A stretch of 64,000 nucleotides of DNA from Lichenostomus cassidix (taxonomy: Eukaryota > Chordata > Aves > Passeriformes > Meliphagidae), in the NCBI GenBank assembly GCA_008360975.2, contig CM039182.1, forward strand, positions 21,486,324-21,550,323, read 5' to 3'. Each line of letters opens with the position of its first letter. Position 1 is the stretch's first letter. The notes under the pieces were generated by a model. It did no database searches. It had not been told where the DNA came from and saw only the letters and a program-made list of their open reading frames with translations. Positions 52,706 to 63,709 of this stretch are shown here, in pieces. Made by a program: the position numbers and the translations under genes.

Positions 52706-53495
52706 GAGGCCCATTCTGGTTCTTGATATGGTGACCTGTAGCAGAAGCCCACCAAAATGTTCTGGTTGTTGATCTCCTGGATCAGATGATTTTTATTCAT
52801 TGGCTATGGATATTCATGCCACCCATCCCAGGGAATTCAGCATCTGAGCCACTTTTGCGCAGAATATACTTTTTCCTCTTGTCCTCCCTGACTGAGCTTC
52901 CTGAAGAACCCTACCCAGCCAGCACTCCAGTTTTGTGCTGACTCACAGTGTGTCTCTGAGTTTCCAGTTAAGCCATTGCTCTACATCTGCATAGAGGTGT
53001 TTCGGTTTTTTTTGCAGTGTTTTTATTTCAGGCACATGAGATGGGTTCCTGAGCATCCTGCTTTCTCCTTGGGAGTGTGGCCCTCACTATCTCACCTCCT
53101 GTGCCCTTCCACTCATCACTTCTTGCTCTGTTTTCTGTAGCCTTTAATCTCTATCTCCCAATGAAGACAGAAGCAGCTGTTGATTAGGGCAGAATTGGTC
53201 CAATTGTTTTCTTTGTGGTTGTATTTGGTTGTATTTACATGGGCAACCAGGGTATTATTTTGAAGTATCAAACTGAAATTTGGGGAGAAAAAAAGCTACA
53301 CTATAATCTGAAGAATATTAAGAAATTGTGAAGACCTGATCAAAAGATGGCAAAATAATTGTATTGAACAACAAATTAAGGAGCAATTTAACTTCAGTAA
53401 AAAAAAGCATTGCTGTCCTGGCTATTAATATAATATCATCTTCTGTATCTGTGGCTCACATAAAAACTGTAATACAGTATCCTAGTGAATTAGGG
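52706..53495. other. Unique DNA
   Basis: Nothing recognised between the A/C tract and the CpG-retaining segment. Confidence 0.5.
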
Positions 53496-54129
53496 TGTTT
53501 CTCCTCGCTCAAATGGGGAGGTCTGTGCACTGGTTGAGTTTAATTTGCTGGCGACCCGTGTGTGCCAGTGTGAGGCCACACGGTGGAGTCAAAGCCGTGT
53601 TCTGTCTGTTCTGTCTGTGCAGCAGCCTCGAGAAGCTGCCTCTGCCTCTGCAGAGCTGTCCCTGCAGTCTGGGAACTTTTTGCTATAGATGGTCGCGACA
53701 GAGGCATTGTGTGTTTATGATTAAGATTTATTAAAAGTAAAACTCAAAAGCCTTTCCTTCCCACCGTTGGCTGGCTTGGCTGGATCTGTTTTAAGAGTGG
53801 AAAGATCCTATCAAAAGACCTACGGAAAGATCAAATTTAACCCTTCTTTGTCCCAAACAAATGTTTGACAGAACAAAACAGAACTGTTGGTTTGAATCAA
53901 ATTCCAAATTAACTTTAGAAATAATTTTTCTCTAAAAACCAAAGTCGTGGAAGTGAAGATCTAATCGCAAAAGGCTGTGATTCAACTCTCGAATGGCTGA
54001 TGGCTCCTCCTGCCCTGCGGGAGAGCCCTGAGTGCTTTTGGGGATGGGAGAGCCCCAGATAGCTCTGTCCTCTCTACCTGAGGAGTTCTAAACTATTCTT
54101 TCCTATAATGCAGTTTAGTGCTTGAAACA
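53496..54129 (-). mobile_element. CpG-retaining segment, possible solo LTR
   Basis: About a dozen CpGs occur in 634 bp (for example ctcgctc, ggcgacccg, gtcgcgac, ctcgag), while the flanks have almost none, so the segment looks younger or less methylated than its surroundings. Read on the minus strand it has LTR-like ends TGTTTC...GAAACA, a 6-bp inverted repeat with TG/CA termini. An AATAAA lies about 230 nt before the end. No exact direct target duplication flanks these ends. A 4-bp CTAG pair (53482-53485, 54130-54133) fits only if the left end is shifted to 53486. A CpG-containing regulatory element is the alternative. The family is not recognised. Confidence 0.33.
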
Positions 54130-57100
54130 CTAGCCTGTATTCTCAGGATGAACGAATGGTTAAATGTTTCTTAAGTGGAATATAAATAATTGATTCTTGC
54201 TGCCATGCATGTATATTTCCAACTTTGTGATTTAAGCCTTTTCTGTTGTTCATTGCAGGAATATTAGAATGAAAAAAATCTGCTTGTATTATGAATGAAT
54301 AATTAATTGTAAATAAAGCCAGTGTGGGTAAATTTTGCATTCAAATATAAATTTAACTCATCAAGACTTCTGTCAGGCCTTAGAATTACAGCTTTGATCT
54401 GAGGGGAAAAAATACTTTCATTCATTAAAAATGCTGGAATAGACAAGCATTTGAAAAAGTATGGGGGAAAAAGGGGATAAAGAAGATTAAAAAGGAGTTA
54501 TGAACACGTGTATAAGGGAGACATTTCTTGCATCCAGTTATGTGAAGTTCAGGCTTAAATCTTTGCTCCATGAGCTTTCACAACTGCTTATGTTGTTTGA
54601 AGTGTGTTTTCAGAAGTGATGCTTTGTTCATCATCAGAAAATCCCCATAAAATCTCATAAAAAAACAGAAAGCAACAAAATCTCTATAAATCCGTAGTGC
54701 CAGATAATCATCCCTATTATTAATTCCAGGATGATCAATGATTTTGATTGTACCCTTAGAACTATTCTTCAGGCATTGAACACTTTCCTCTACAAGACTG
54801 TAAGAAGATTGAGTGTGTCCTTGAAAGATATTTTTATCTGTCTTAGATAAAAATATCAGCAATATACATCCAGCAATCGTATTATTTTTCCAAAAGAAAA
54901 CATGGAGTCTCAACTCTTCAGAAGACATTTTGAAAGAAACTTTCACATACAAAAATTATGTTGCATTTTTATCTACTGACATTTGTAATAAAGATTACTA
55001 TAGTTTCTGATGGATTTTCCCATCTTTAATACAATACTAGGGCTTTGACAAAGAAGTAGTGATTTGTTTCAAAACCGATCAGTGTAAAAAGAGTTGTTTT
55101 TTTTTTCTAGTGTGAATTATTTCAGTCTGAACCAAAGCTACCTACCACTAATCTCTCCTGGTCTCTGGATCATTCTGGAACTGAGGTACCTGGAGTTTTA
55201 TTTCTTTGTGAAACTACAAATTCAACAAATTTCTGCAAAGTTTATTTGACTCTGGATCCAGATTTCAACACGAATATGTGAGGCATTTTTAACAGTGAAA
55301 GATTCCAACTTAGAACACTTCTGAGTGTCTCTCAAAGGTCACCTTCATTAAACATTTTCAGTATACCTCCCTCCCTTCTGTAGTATCCTAAAAGTTGCCA
55401 TCTTGGCTATTGGAGCAGAAGTTGTTAGGTTCTTGGAACTGTTTTGATTCTGTCCCCTACTTACCACTCCCCCACTTCTTCTTATCAAAACCTAGAAACA
55501 TTATAAGAAATTTGAAAAAGGTTCCATGATGTAATTACTTTTTGGAAATTCAGGACTGAGCAAGTAAACAGGTTTTTATAATTTCAAACTCTGCAATTCT
55601 ATCCATATATTTACATATATGTGTGTTTGTATTTAACTACATGTATATAATATATACAACCAAAGACAGTAAAATTCACTCAAGCTTAGGATACTCAGAA
55701 TAGATTTAATAAAATTTTATATTATATTATAAATAAAATATCAAGTATTTGTATTTGCATTATTAGAATCAGTTATTCCTATCTATCAAAAAAATGTCAA
55801 ATAGATATTTGTCTTTGCAAAAATTTTATGATGAAAGCAAGAGTTTGTTACTTGTTATAGGAAATAAGCTATAAATAGTGATTATGGTACTGATTTTTTC
55901 CCCTTTGATCCCTTTAAAAAATTAAATGTAATTTCTTCCTTTAACTGACTTCCCCCAAAGAAAAGGAAAATATGATTAAAACAAACATGCTTGGTACAAA
56001 GTTGTTTTTTTTTTTTTAAATAAACGGACAAAATTCTTGCTGGAACTTGGACAACTTATACCTATTGCTGTATGCAAAACACAGAAAGATTAAATATTTA
56101 AGCAGTCTACTTTCTTAAAGGTTTTAGCTGTAATATCTGCTTTCAGAAGGAAGTGTATTGAGTAGGCTTAATCTTAGACATGACAAAGCATAATCCTGCT
56201 GGTTGCCTTTATCTGATAGTGTATTCAGTTGGCTGAGAGATGATCGTCCAAAATGCATTGCCTTTCACAGCCTTGGCTCTGGCTTCTGCCCTTTGACTTT
56301 TTTCAGTCACCTGTTCCCCAAGTCAGCAAAACACTCTCATCAGACTTCCAAGTTGTAAGTGTACATGTCTTTATATGCTTATATGTTTGGTTATCTATAT
56401 GTTCATAAAAGGAGAAAAACACCCATCTTATAACGGCACTGTTGATTTAATGATTGTGCAATTGAAGTGTGGTATTATGTTGGTGTCAATTGATAATTGA
56501 CATGTAGGTACAAGAAAAACATCACTTTATTACCATTTTGGCTCGATCCTATTTTAATATCTCCGCTGCTGGACTCAGACTCCAGAATATTACTGCAAAT
56601 AACTCAGTCTTTAAAAATGAACTGATGTGAATTAAAAGGGAAAATGAGGCACTTGCAGACAATCTAATGAAACATGACGTTATTTGTAAGTAAAAGTAGG
56701 TGTGTTCAGACATATGTGCATATATATGCAAATAATATATCACATTTCTGCATGTGAGCAATGTGAAAATGAGTATTTTCCTGTTTCAACATCCTTTGAC
56801 AAAATAATACTGTATCATTAGTATATTTGGAGGGGCTGCTTTTGGGGAAAGAGTAGGAGTACATGATATTGTTCAAGATGTACTAGCAGTTGGCCTTGTA
56901 TTTTGTGGACTATATTATGTTAAACAACAAATCCAATGCAGAAAAGCATTTTAGAGGGCATGAATATTTTTGTCATAATGGATGAGAGATGTTGATCATA
57001 CACCTGCTAATGCTTCATCATGCTAAAAATCTGCAGAAGGATAGCAAATAATTTTGGATCAAGAACCAATTGATCAACAAATGTTCTTTTTAGTAGAACT

Positions 57101-57247
57101 ATCATTGTAATTTAAAACCTTCATTTATGTAAGATGATGATAATGTTGGCAAGGAGATTTATCTACCACAGAACCATAAAAGCCACCTGAGAAGCATGAG
57201 AAGTATATAGGAGCAATTCTGTTGGATTGCTGCTAGAATCTTAGCTA
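54130..57247. other. Gene-free AT-rich unique DNA
   Basis: No recognised gene or repeat. The longest frame is 124 codons on minus (54578-54952) with no domain. TATATA-rich words near 55610-55740 are low-complexity. Confidence 0.55.
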
Positions 57248-57252
57248 CCCAG
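57248..57252. repeat. Target site duplication, left copy
   Basis: CCCAG lies directly before the LTR terminus at 57253 and is repeated directly after the other LTR at 62861-62865. A 5-bp duplication is the kind left by class III (ERV-L-like) and several other retroviral integrases. Confidence 0.75.
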
Positions 57253-57996
57253 TGTCTTGCATGGGAGAGAGGAGATTTATGTGCTTTTGCAGTTTGACAG
57301 GCTTTAAGATAGCTAGTTCCCCAAGACTTAGTCCCGTTCGCAAGATTCTTTGATATCTGGCCGATTTGTCTAAAAATACCATTTATTTGACACAGAACAT
57401 AACAAACATACGAACATAGAACAGATTGACACACACAGACACACAATGAATACATAATTGCAACACTATGGTAGCTAAAAATGCAATTATGGGGTAAAAC
57501 CTTGCTTGAACTATAAAGATAGTCAAAACGCAAGAAATGCTTGCTTGAACAATAATGCAAGTTAAGAAATGCTTGCTTGAGCTAGCTGAAATGCAAGTTA
57601 AGAAAGGTACCTATAAGTTAGCTGGAATAATACAATTTAGGAAACTCGATGATCTTACCAAATCCAATTTTTGGAGCTTGGAGATACATCAGCATCCTCA
57701 CCCAATCCCTCGGGAAGTAACCACAGGGCTGCGCCATCCCTGGGGAGAGGCCTTACTTCATGTTCTAGTGTCCATGTAGAAAGCTTCTAGCTTTCTGAGT
57801 TTTCGTGAGCTTTTTATAGGATAAAAGTGTGTATTTGTAGTCACTGAAAATTTGCTCACATTCTCTCTGCATTCCACAGGGGAGTGTCTTTTCAGACTTT
57901 CAGTCGCCAGCACCAGGTAGTCCTTGATTAGGTTATCAACCTAATCTGAGCCATCCATTTCCTGGGACCGAAGGCGGAGGGGGGTGTCCTGCCACA
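57253..57996 (-). mobile_element. 3' LTR of the provirus (744 bp)
   Basis: Sense-strand termini are TGTGGCAGGACA at 57996 and ATGCAAGACA at 57253. TATAAAA is at 57818-57812 and AATAAA at 57387-57382. From the spacing, U3 is about 180 bp, R about 430 bp and U5 about 110 bp, so R is unusually long. The 271 bp at 57253-57523 are identical to the other LTR. The next 200 bp carry about ten differences, and 57724-57996 is only roughly three-quarters identical. A 133-codon frame starting in this LTR and running out of the element is not a gene. Confidence 0.9.
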
Positions 57997-58006
57997 ATCC
58001 ACCCCT
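57997..58006 (-). other. Weak polypurine tract
   Basis: On the sense strand AGGGGTGGAT directly abuts the 3' LTR, where the plus-strand primer should lie. It is short and interrupted by T. Position rather than strength supports it. Confidence 0.45.
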
Positions 58007-61000
58007 GTGACTAAAAGACACAACTTTTATATCATGAAGTGACAGTGCAGGTGTCTCTTGCCTCCATGCTATAAAAAGCACTCACGTTTTAATATATGTA
58101 TTATTGTTAAATTTTTAGTATACATTGTGTTTCTAAATTGTATTATTCTTTAATGGAATGTTGTCTATGTTAATAGGAAGCATTTGCTGTTGCTTCAGTT
58201 TATGGGTTTATGTAGTAGATTATGTAACAGAATATATATATAAAAGAAACATCAGTAGTAACAACTAAGAGATCATAAAATATGACATTAACTTTAGAAT
58301 GTCCATAGTAATTGGAGACAATTTAACAAGTTATTTATGTTGATATAAGTCTATGTAGGGTAGATTATTTCCACCCCTTGAATCTTAAGGTTATAGGAGG
58401 ATGTGATGCAAATCAGGAACGAAGAAGAGTAGTCAGTGGTTGGCGATTCTTTTACTTCTTTTGTGGTCTTTAGTTCAGTTGTCTTCTTCAGTGTTTCACC
58501 TGTTTTTGCTTAACATGTTAAATGTTAGACAATTCTACAACATTTTTAAGTAATACACATACACATATTAATTGATTTGATTGTCTCAGGGGGGTTAAAG
58601 ATGTAATGAGAATTAATTGTTTTAATTATTTGGAAGATAATTCCATTTGGGAATTTATATTTTATTTTTGGTAGAATTAAAATTGATTTTGTAATTTGAG
58701 TTATATTTTAGGATGAAATTTTTCCCACTGTGACAATCAGAGTTATAGATATACTAAGGTAATACTTGCAGAAATTAGATAAGATGTATATATATACACA
58801 AAAACATTATTTGAAATAATAAGATCATTGAATCATTTAGTACTCCAATAGTACTAAATAAGGTTTTCTTTTTGAGGCTTTTCTTTTTAGAGAAGATGGT
58901 CATCATTTGATTTATATATTTTTGTTGGTTCTGATTTTTGCAAATTTTTGGTATATAATTTATATATCATTAATGAACATTAATATTAGAAAATTCTTTT
59001 AGCTTTATTTTTACAAAGCTAGTAGTGTTTCATATTCTTTTGAATAGGCACACTAGTGTGTGGTTAACATGCTTGTCTTAGCTATGTTTAGATATGAATG
59101 ACACTTGAAATAGATTTTTACTATAATTTTACAGTTACATTTAGGTAACTTCATTTTTTGGTGTGAAGCTACTTTTGGTGTTCTTTAGACATCTGTATAT
59201 ACAGAGGCTTTAACAATTATTAGGGTTTCGTTACAATTTTGTTGAGATGGCTGATTAGCCATAATGCATTACTGTAAATAATAACTTGTAAGCATGAGAA
59301 AAATGCAAACAATATTACAATGAATATTTTAGTTACAGTAAACTCATTAGTTACTATGCAGTCCAGTATGGTTTCTTTGTCTGGAGCTGGCTTCTTTGCT
59401 TGCAGGAGTTCAGGAGGTTTAATTCATTTCTTTAGCTGTGTAGGTAGTAAACAGCTTTTTCTTGTTGCTTGACAAGATTTCTTCTCTTGTTGCTTGAGTA
59501 GCTTTTCTTTTTCATTCAGGTACACTTAGCTTTTATCTGGTGAAAGTATACTTAAACATTCAAGGTTAATAGAGCAATGAAATTAACACGATTTAAGCAA
59601 TAATAGATATGTTTTCTTGAGAATTGTTATTCCCCTTTTGGCCTGTAGTTGCAAACACGTCGCTATTTTCACTGCTGTCAGATGGAGGCAGTGCAGAGCG
59701 CTTTGCGAGGAAATAAGAGTTTTGCTCTCAGCAAAACCAGATTTGTTATAGGGGAAACACTCATTGGGAGTTGGTTTTATGCTGGTAGTTATAAGAATCA
59801 GCAGCTACTTAGGCCATGGGCCCTCGAGCATTTGTTAGCATCATTGGTACAATCTCGATTTGGGATAGATTTTCAAAATTATTCAATGTGTGGTCATTTG
59901 GATGCGTTTTAACTCAGTTTATTTGGATTTTTTTTGATTTTGAGCTTCAGCTAATAGCCATTTTCAATCTCTTTTTTGCCAAACTGCTCTTCTCACTTAC
60001 CTGCCATTCAGCACTTGCCACTGACACAACCACTGTGCAACTCCAGCCCACACAGCACAAAAGTTTACACACACTTTCCCTGTTCTTTATTGCTAGCAAC
60101 ACAGCTCTTAACTCTCTCACTTATGCACTTTCTAAAACTTTCTTTCATATTCAGTATTCAGAGTCACTGCTCTGCACTTCATACACAACACCAATACGTT
60201 TGGCTGAAGCATTAGTAAACTATACACTTTTTAGCTTAGAATTTAGGGTAAGCCAGGACTATTTGTCTGCAAAATTTTATTGGGTCTGGCTTTGTTTGGA
60301 AAAAAAAAACTTAAACATCATTGTTAGATGCTTTAGAGATTTTACTCTAAATTATTTTAAATTTTGATATATAAGGTGATATAGTTGTGGTTAGTTGCAA
60401 TAATTTAATTCATTTTTTACTCAATTATTTATTAAATTTATCATCTCACAAACTTATTGAGTTTGTTAGAACTGAAGTTTGTAGAAACAACAATTTAGAT
60501 TTTTTAGTAAAACTAAATTTTCCTTCTTTACGTGTTAATGTTTGCCCACAATCTATGTGGCACCAATTTAAAATTGCTAATTAATTATATACCTTTTTGG
60601 TTCTCTTCTTTGATTAGATAGCTTTTAATTACTTATTAGTATATTTTTTAGTTTAAAACTAAACAACTCTGATTTTAAGAGTTTAAAATACATGTTGCAG
60701 TGGGTTTTTTTCTTTTACTTACTTTTTCTTGTAATGTAGAGAGAGAGATATCTCTGCTTTTAGTATGCAAATGAAGTTAGCTTGGAGTGAGGGACAGGAA
60801 AACTGGTTTTGCAGCTTTTTCTTCTACTAAGAAGTGGCTTCTAATTGCCCTTTGTCTTATCAATGGCTCATTTGCATTTTAAAACTTAGCTTTGGCTGTT
60901 CCCGGAATAGCCCTTGTGGGGGAAGCATCTTAGTTGCTTCACTTTTAAACCAAACAGGTAAAGTAAAAAGAAATTATGTTTCCCTTTGCAACTGCTAAAA

Positions 61001-61314
61001 TCTAGCACAAAAGGGCACAGGAGTTTTTAAGAGGATGTTAGAGGTATACAGAAAGAAGTACACAGAAAGCCAGGAAGATGTAGCATTAAAAAAAAAACCG
61101 TTTTCAACACTCATTCTTTCTTGCTTCACTCTCACATTCACACCTTTTTATATCATACGGGCGTCCCCGAGATACATGTCGACATGATTTAATTTATACA
61201 TTTTTACACACACTACATACACACGCCAGAGATTTTAAAGCATACTGATAATATACGGGAAGAAATTAGTAAATCCAGGAATTAGAGGTTTGTGAAAGGT
61301 ATGTAGGAATGGGT

Positions 61315-61338
61315 GAGAGAGAGAGAGAGAGAGAGAGA
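61315..61338. repeat. (GA)12 microsatellite in the provirus leader
   Basis: Pure GA dinucleotide run followed by 'tgggggagaggggg', lying some 750 bp inside the primer-binding site. Likely length-variable. Confidence 0.95.
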
Positions 61339-62087
61339 TGGGGGAGAGGGGGTTGGAAGTTTGCTAAGAGGTTTTTTTTTTTTCTTTGAAACGGAGGAGT
61401 TTGTTTCTCTGCTTCGCCCCCCACACTGTTTGTGCTAAAGAGATTTTTTTTTTTTCTCCTTTTTAGAGATAGGGGTTTTTATGCTTCTGTGAGGATTCAA
61501 TTCAACATTTGAATACTTAATTTTTATCAGAGTCTTTCTGAATTTCATAATTTTTATTCTCAGGTGGTGTTATTAACTCTGGAATTTCTTTTATAATTTT
61601 TGTTTACTAATTACATGCAATTTTTAGATATAAAGCAAGTACATGAGAGATTCGTTAATTTTTAGCAAGTTTTGTGCTTTATGTAATTTCATCAGAGGGT
61701 TTTTCTTCATTTTAAGCTAGTTTCTCACCAGCAGAGTGTAACATCTGTGTTTTGTAAGTTTTTGCTGAAGATTGTTTGTTACACATTTTGCTTATAGACA
61801 GAGGGCTGATAGATTTTTTGCTGATTACCTAGGCCTTTGGCAATCGGCATTTAATCTATTTTTAGAGCGACCAGCACTCTCTACACCCAGTGTCATTTTG
61901 CAAGTTTATGATGGTTGATTTAGGTTTCATATAAAATGGTTTGTTAGACGTAAGAGATAACAGAACAAAGAAGCTAAACACTCATATACTACACAATATA
62001 GTTACTCATAGCTATGTGAATTTTTGTGCCTCCGTAAAATAAGATGTTAGCTCTTTAGCTGTTAATTTCTTAAATCGTACGCCAGAT

Positions 62088-62105
62088 ATCCTGCCGACTA
62101 CGCCA
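62088..62105 (-). other. Primer-binding site for tRNA-Ser
   Basis: The plus strand here reads ATCCTGCCGACTACGCCA, which as I recall it is the exact 3' end, CCA included, of vertebrate tRNA-Ser (AGA/UGA anticodons). The sense strand is therefore an 18-nt perfect primer-binding site starting TGGCGTAG. It sits 3 nt from the LTR terminus, as expected, and fixes the element's orientation as minus. Confidence 0.88.
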
Positions 62106-62237
62106 TTTTGTCTTGCATGGGAGAGAGGAGATTTATGTGCTTTTGCAGTTTGACAGGCTTTAAGATAGCTAGTTCCCCAAGACTTAGTCCCGTTCGCAAG
62201 ATTCTTTGATATCTGGCCGATTTGTCTAAAAATACCA

Positions 62238-62243
62238 TTTATT
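62238..62243 (-). terminator. LTR polyadenylation signal
   Basis: AATAAA on the sense strand, followed by T- and G-rich sequence (GGTATTTTT). It is identical in the 3' LTR at 57382-57387, where it would end the proviral transcript. Confidence 0.7.
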
Positions 62244-62673
62244 TGACACAGAACATAACAAACATACGAACATAGAACAGATTGACACACACAGACACAC
62301 AATGAATACATAATTGCAACACTATGGTAGCTAAAAATGCAATTATGGGGTAAAACCTTGCTTGAACTATAAAGATAGTTAAAAACGCAAGAAATGCTTG
62401 CTTGAACAATAATGCAAGTTAAGAAATGCTTGCTTGAGCTAGCTGAAATGCAAGTTAAGAAAGGTACCTATAAGTTAGCCGGAATAATACAATTTAGGAA
62501 ACTCAATGATCTCACCAAATCCAGTTTTGGAGCTGGGGATACATCAGCGTCCTCACTCAATCCCTCGGGAAGTAACCACAAAGTTTGCGTCCAAACTCAG
62601 GGGAGAAAGCTTTTACTTCACGTTCCAGTATCCATGTACAAAAGCTTCTGATTTTACTGAGTTTTTCGTGGTG

Positions 62674-62680
62674 TTTTATA
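62674..62680 (-). promoter_or_regulatory. LTR TATA box
   Basis: TATAAAA on the sense strand, about 180 bp from the U3 terminus. It is kept in the other LTR at 57812-57818 although the U3 sequences around it differ, which suggests that it matters to the family. Confidence 0.7.
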
Positions 62681-62860
62681 GGGAAAAGAGTGTGTATTTG
62701 CGGTCACCTGAAAATTACTCACATTCTCTCAGTGTCTCGCTCTGAGTTCCAGACGCCAGCACTGATAGTCAGGATTAAGCCATTGACTTAATCTGAGCCA
62801 TCGATCTTGGCTAGCAATCAGGGAGAGAGAGAAGGGGGGGGGGGTGTCTGTCCTGCCACA

Positions 62861-62865
62861 CCCAG
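62861..62865. repeat. Target site duplication, right copy
   Basis: CCCAG directly follows the LTR terminus and matches 57248-57252. Confidence 0.75.
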
Positions 62866-63709
62866 TGTCCCCAAATATATCCCTTCTCCTTTGTGCTCCT
62901 TGTAGAGGATGTCTCTGAACCCTTTTGTCCGGGAACTAGAGGCACATTCCCAGGGATTTCCAACAAAACAGAATTTAAAAGTAATTTGGAAGTCCCCCTT
63001 GCAAATTCCAAATATAATTATGCCAAAAGCTGGAAGAAGAAAGCATCAAGCTCCATAAGGAATAGGAAACCCTCCAGCATAGAAATTAGTCCCTGCTGAC
63101 AATGAAGATAGGAAAAGACAAATTATAGCTTGACAGGGAATGGCACAAATGAGATCAGGGTATGCCAATGTCTGTTTTTTGTTTGAATAATGAGTTTCCT
63201 TCCCAGATGACTTTTTTCTCCATCAATTTCAGAAACAAAAGGAAGGTTTTGATGTATGTGCTGGTTTCTTTACCATCTTAAGCACTCTGGAAAACTAAAA
63301 AGCAAAGCAGCAAAACAGAAGGGAACTGGAAGCAATTAGTGATGTGACCAATGCACTGAAATTAAGAATATGATTTGGGGTTTCTGCATTTTGGGTATTT
63401 TCTTTTTGAGACAGTTGTTGACCAGCATTTGCCTAGCATGTAACATGTTCCTTAAGCTTAATAATTCATTCTGCTGCGTATGATAAATGGCTCATCTGAT
63501 CACTCACGTTGTTTCTTATTGAAGTACAGAAGTAGGATGCTGCCCTGGGTTAATAGACAACAACCCATCCCATTGATTTAGTCAGTGAGTGCTGCTTAAC
63601 AAATGCCTTAAGTTGGAGGTGTTGGCATGAGGTCTGTTTTTCTCGGAGTGTTCACATATGTAATTAAAATTCATTCTAATAATTATCCTTCTCTTGTTTT
63701 CATAATGGT
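62866..63709. other. Unique DNA right of the provirus
   Basis: No recognised gene or repeat. Overlapping 66-68 codon frames on both strands at 62811-63099 are chance and partly reach into the LTR. Confidence 0.55.

Larger units (their letters stand above)
57997..62108 (-). mobile_element. Provirus interior, no intact genes
   Basis: AT-rich, with A-rich sense strand. I tested several stretches by eye in all sense frames and met stops within a few tens of codons. I saw no reverse transcriptase, protease, integrase or zinc-knuckle motif. The longest frames are antisense: 183 codons at 59816-60367 and 87 codons at 59649-59912 (plus strand). They have no recognisable domain and overlap in different frames. 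Whether this is a decayed gag-pol or sequence captured by a non-autonomous element is open. Confidence 0.7.
57253..62860 (-). mobile_element. Complete LTR provirus, minus strand, non-autonomous
   Basis: 5,608 bp from TG/CA terminus to TG/CA terminus. In sense order the parts are: 5' LTR (62860-62109), a 3-nt spacer, a serine-tRNA primer-binding site (62105-62088), a leader with a GA microsatellite (61338-61315), a T-rich (plus strand) interior, a weak purine tract (58006-57997) and the 3' LTR (57996-57253). A CCCAG duplication flanks it. The interior is about 4.1 kb, well short of a full gag-pol-env set. It has no sense-strand ATG frame of 60 codons or more, so the element could only have moved with proteins supplied in trans, or has lost its genes. 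Serine-primed ERVs with 5-bp duplications occur among class III-like families. That placement is inference. Confidence 0.88.
62109..62860 (-). mobile_element. 5' LTR of the provirus (752 bp)
   Basis: Same termini as the 3' LTR. TATAAAA is at 62680-62674 and AATAAA at 62243-62238. Around 62380-62465 a roughly 36-nt unit built on 'tgcaagttaagaaatgcttgcttga' is repeated about two and a half times, and the other LTR shares this. A G12 run lies near the U3 end (62833-62844). A 99-codon minus frame (62012-62311) runs from R through U5 and the primer site. Its first two-thirds recur in the other LTR because the LTRs are copies. Confidence 0.92.

Noticed and set aside
52458..52800. Cys/Val- and Thr/His-rich ORFs
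   Set aside because: Direct translation of the (AC)n tract on either strand.
62012..62311. 99-codon ORF across R, U5 and primer site, partly repeated at 57159-57560
   Set aside because: Similarity of the two frames is explained by the LTR copies. The frame crosses the primer-binding site, which is not a coding position.
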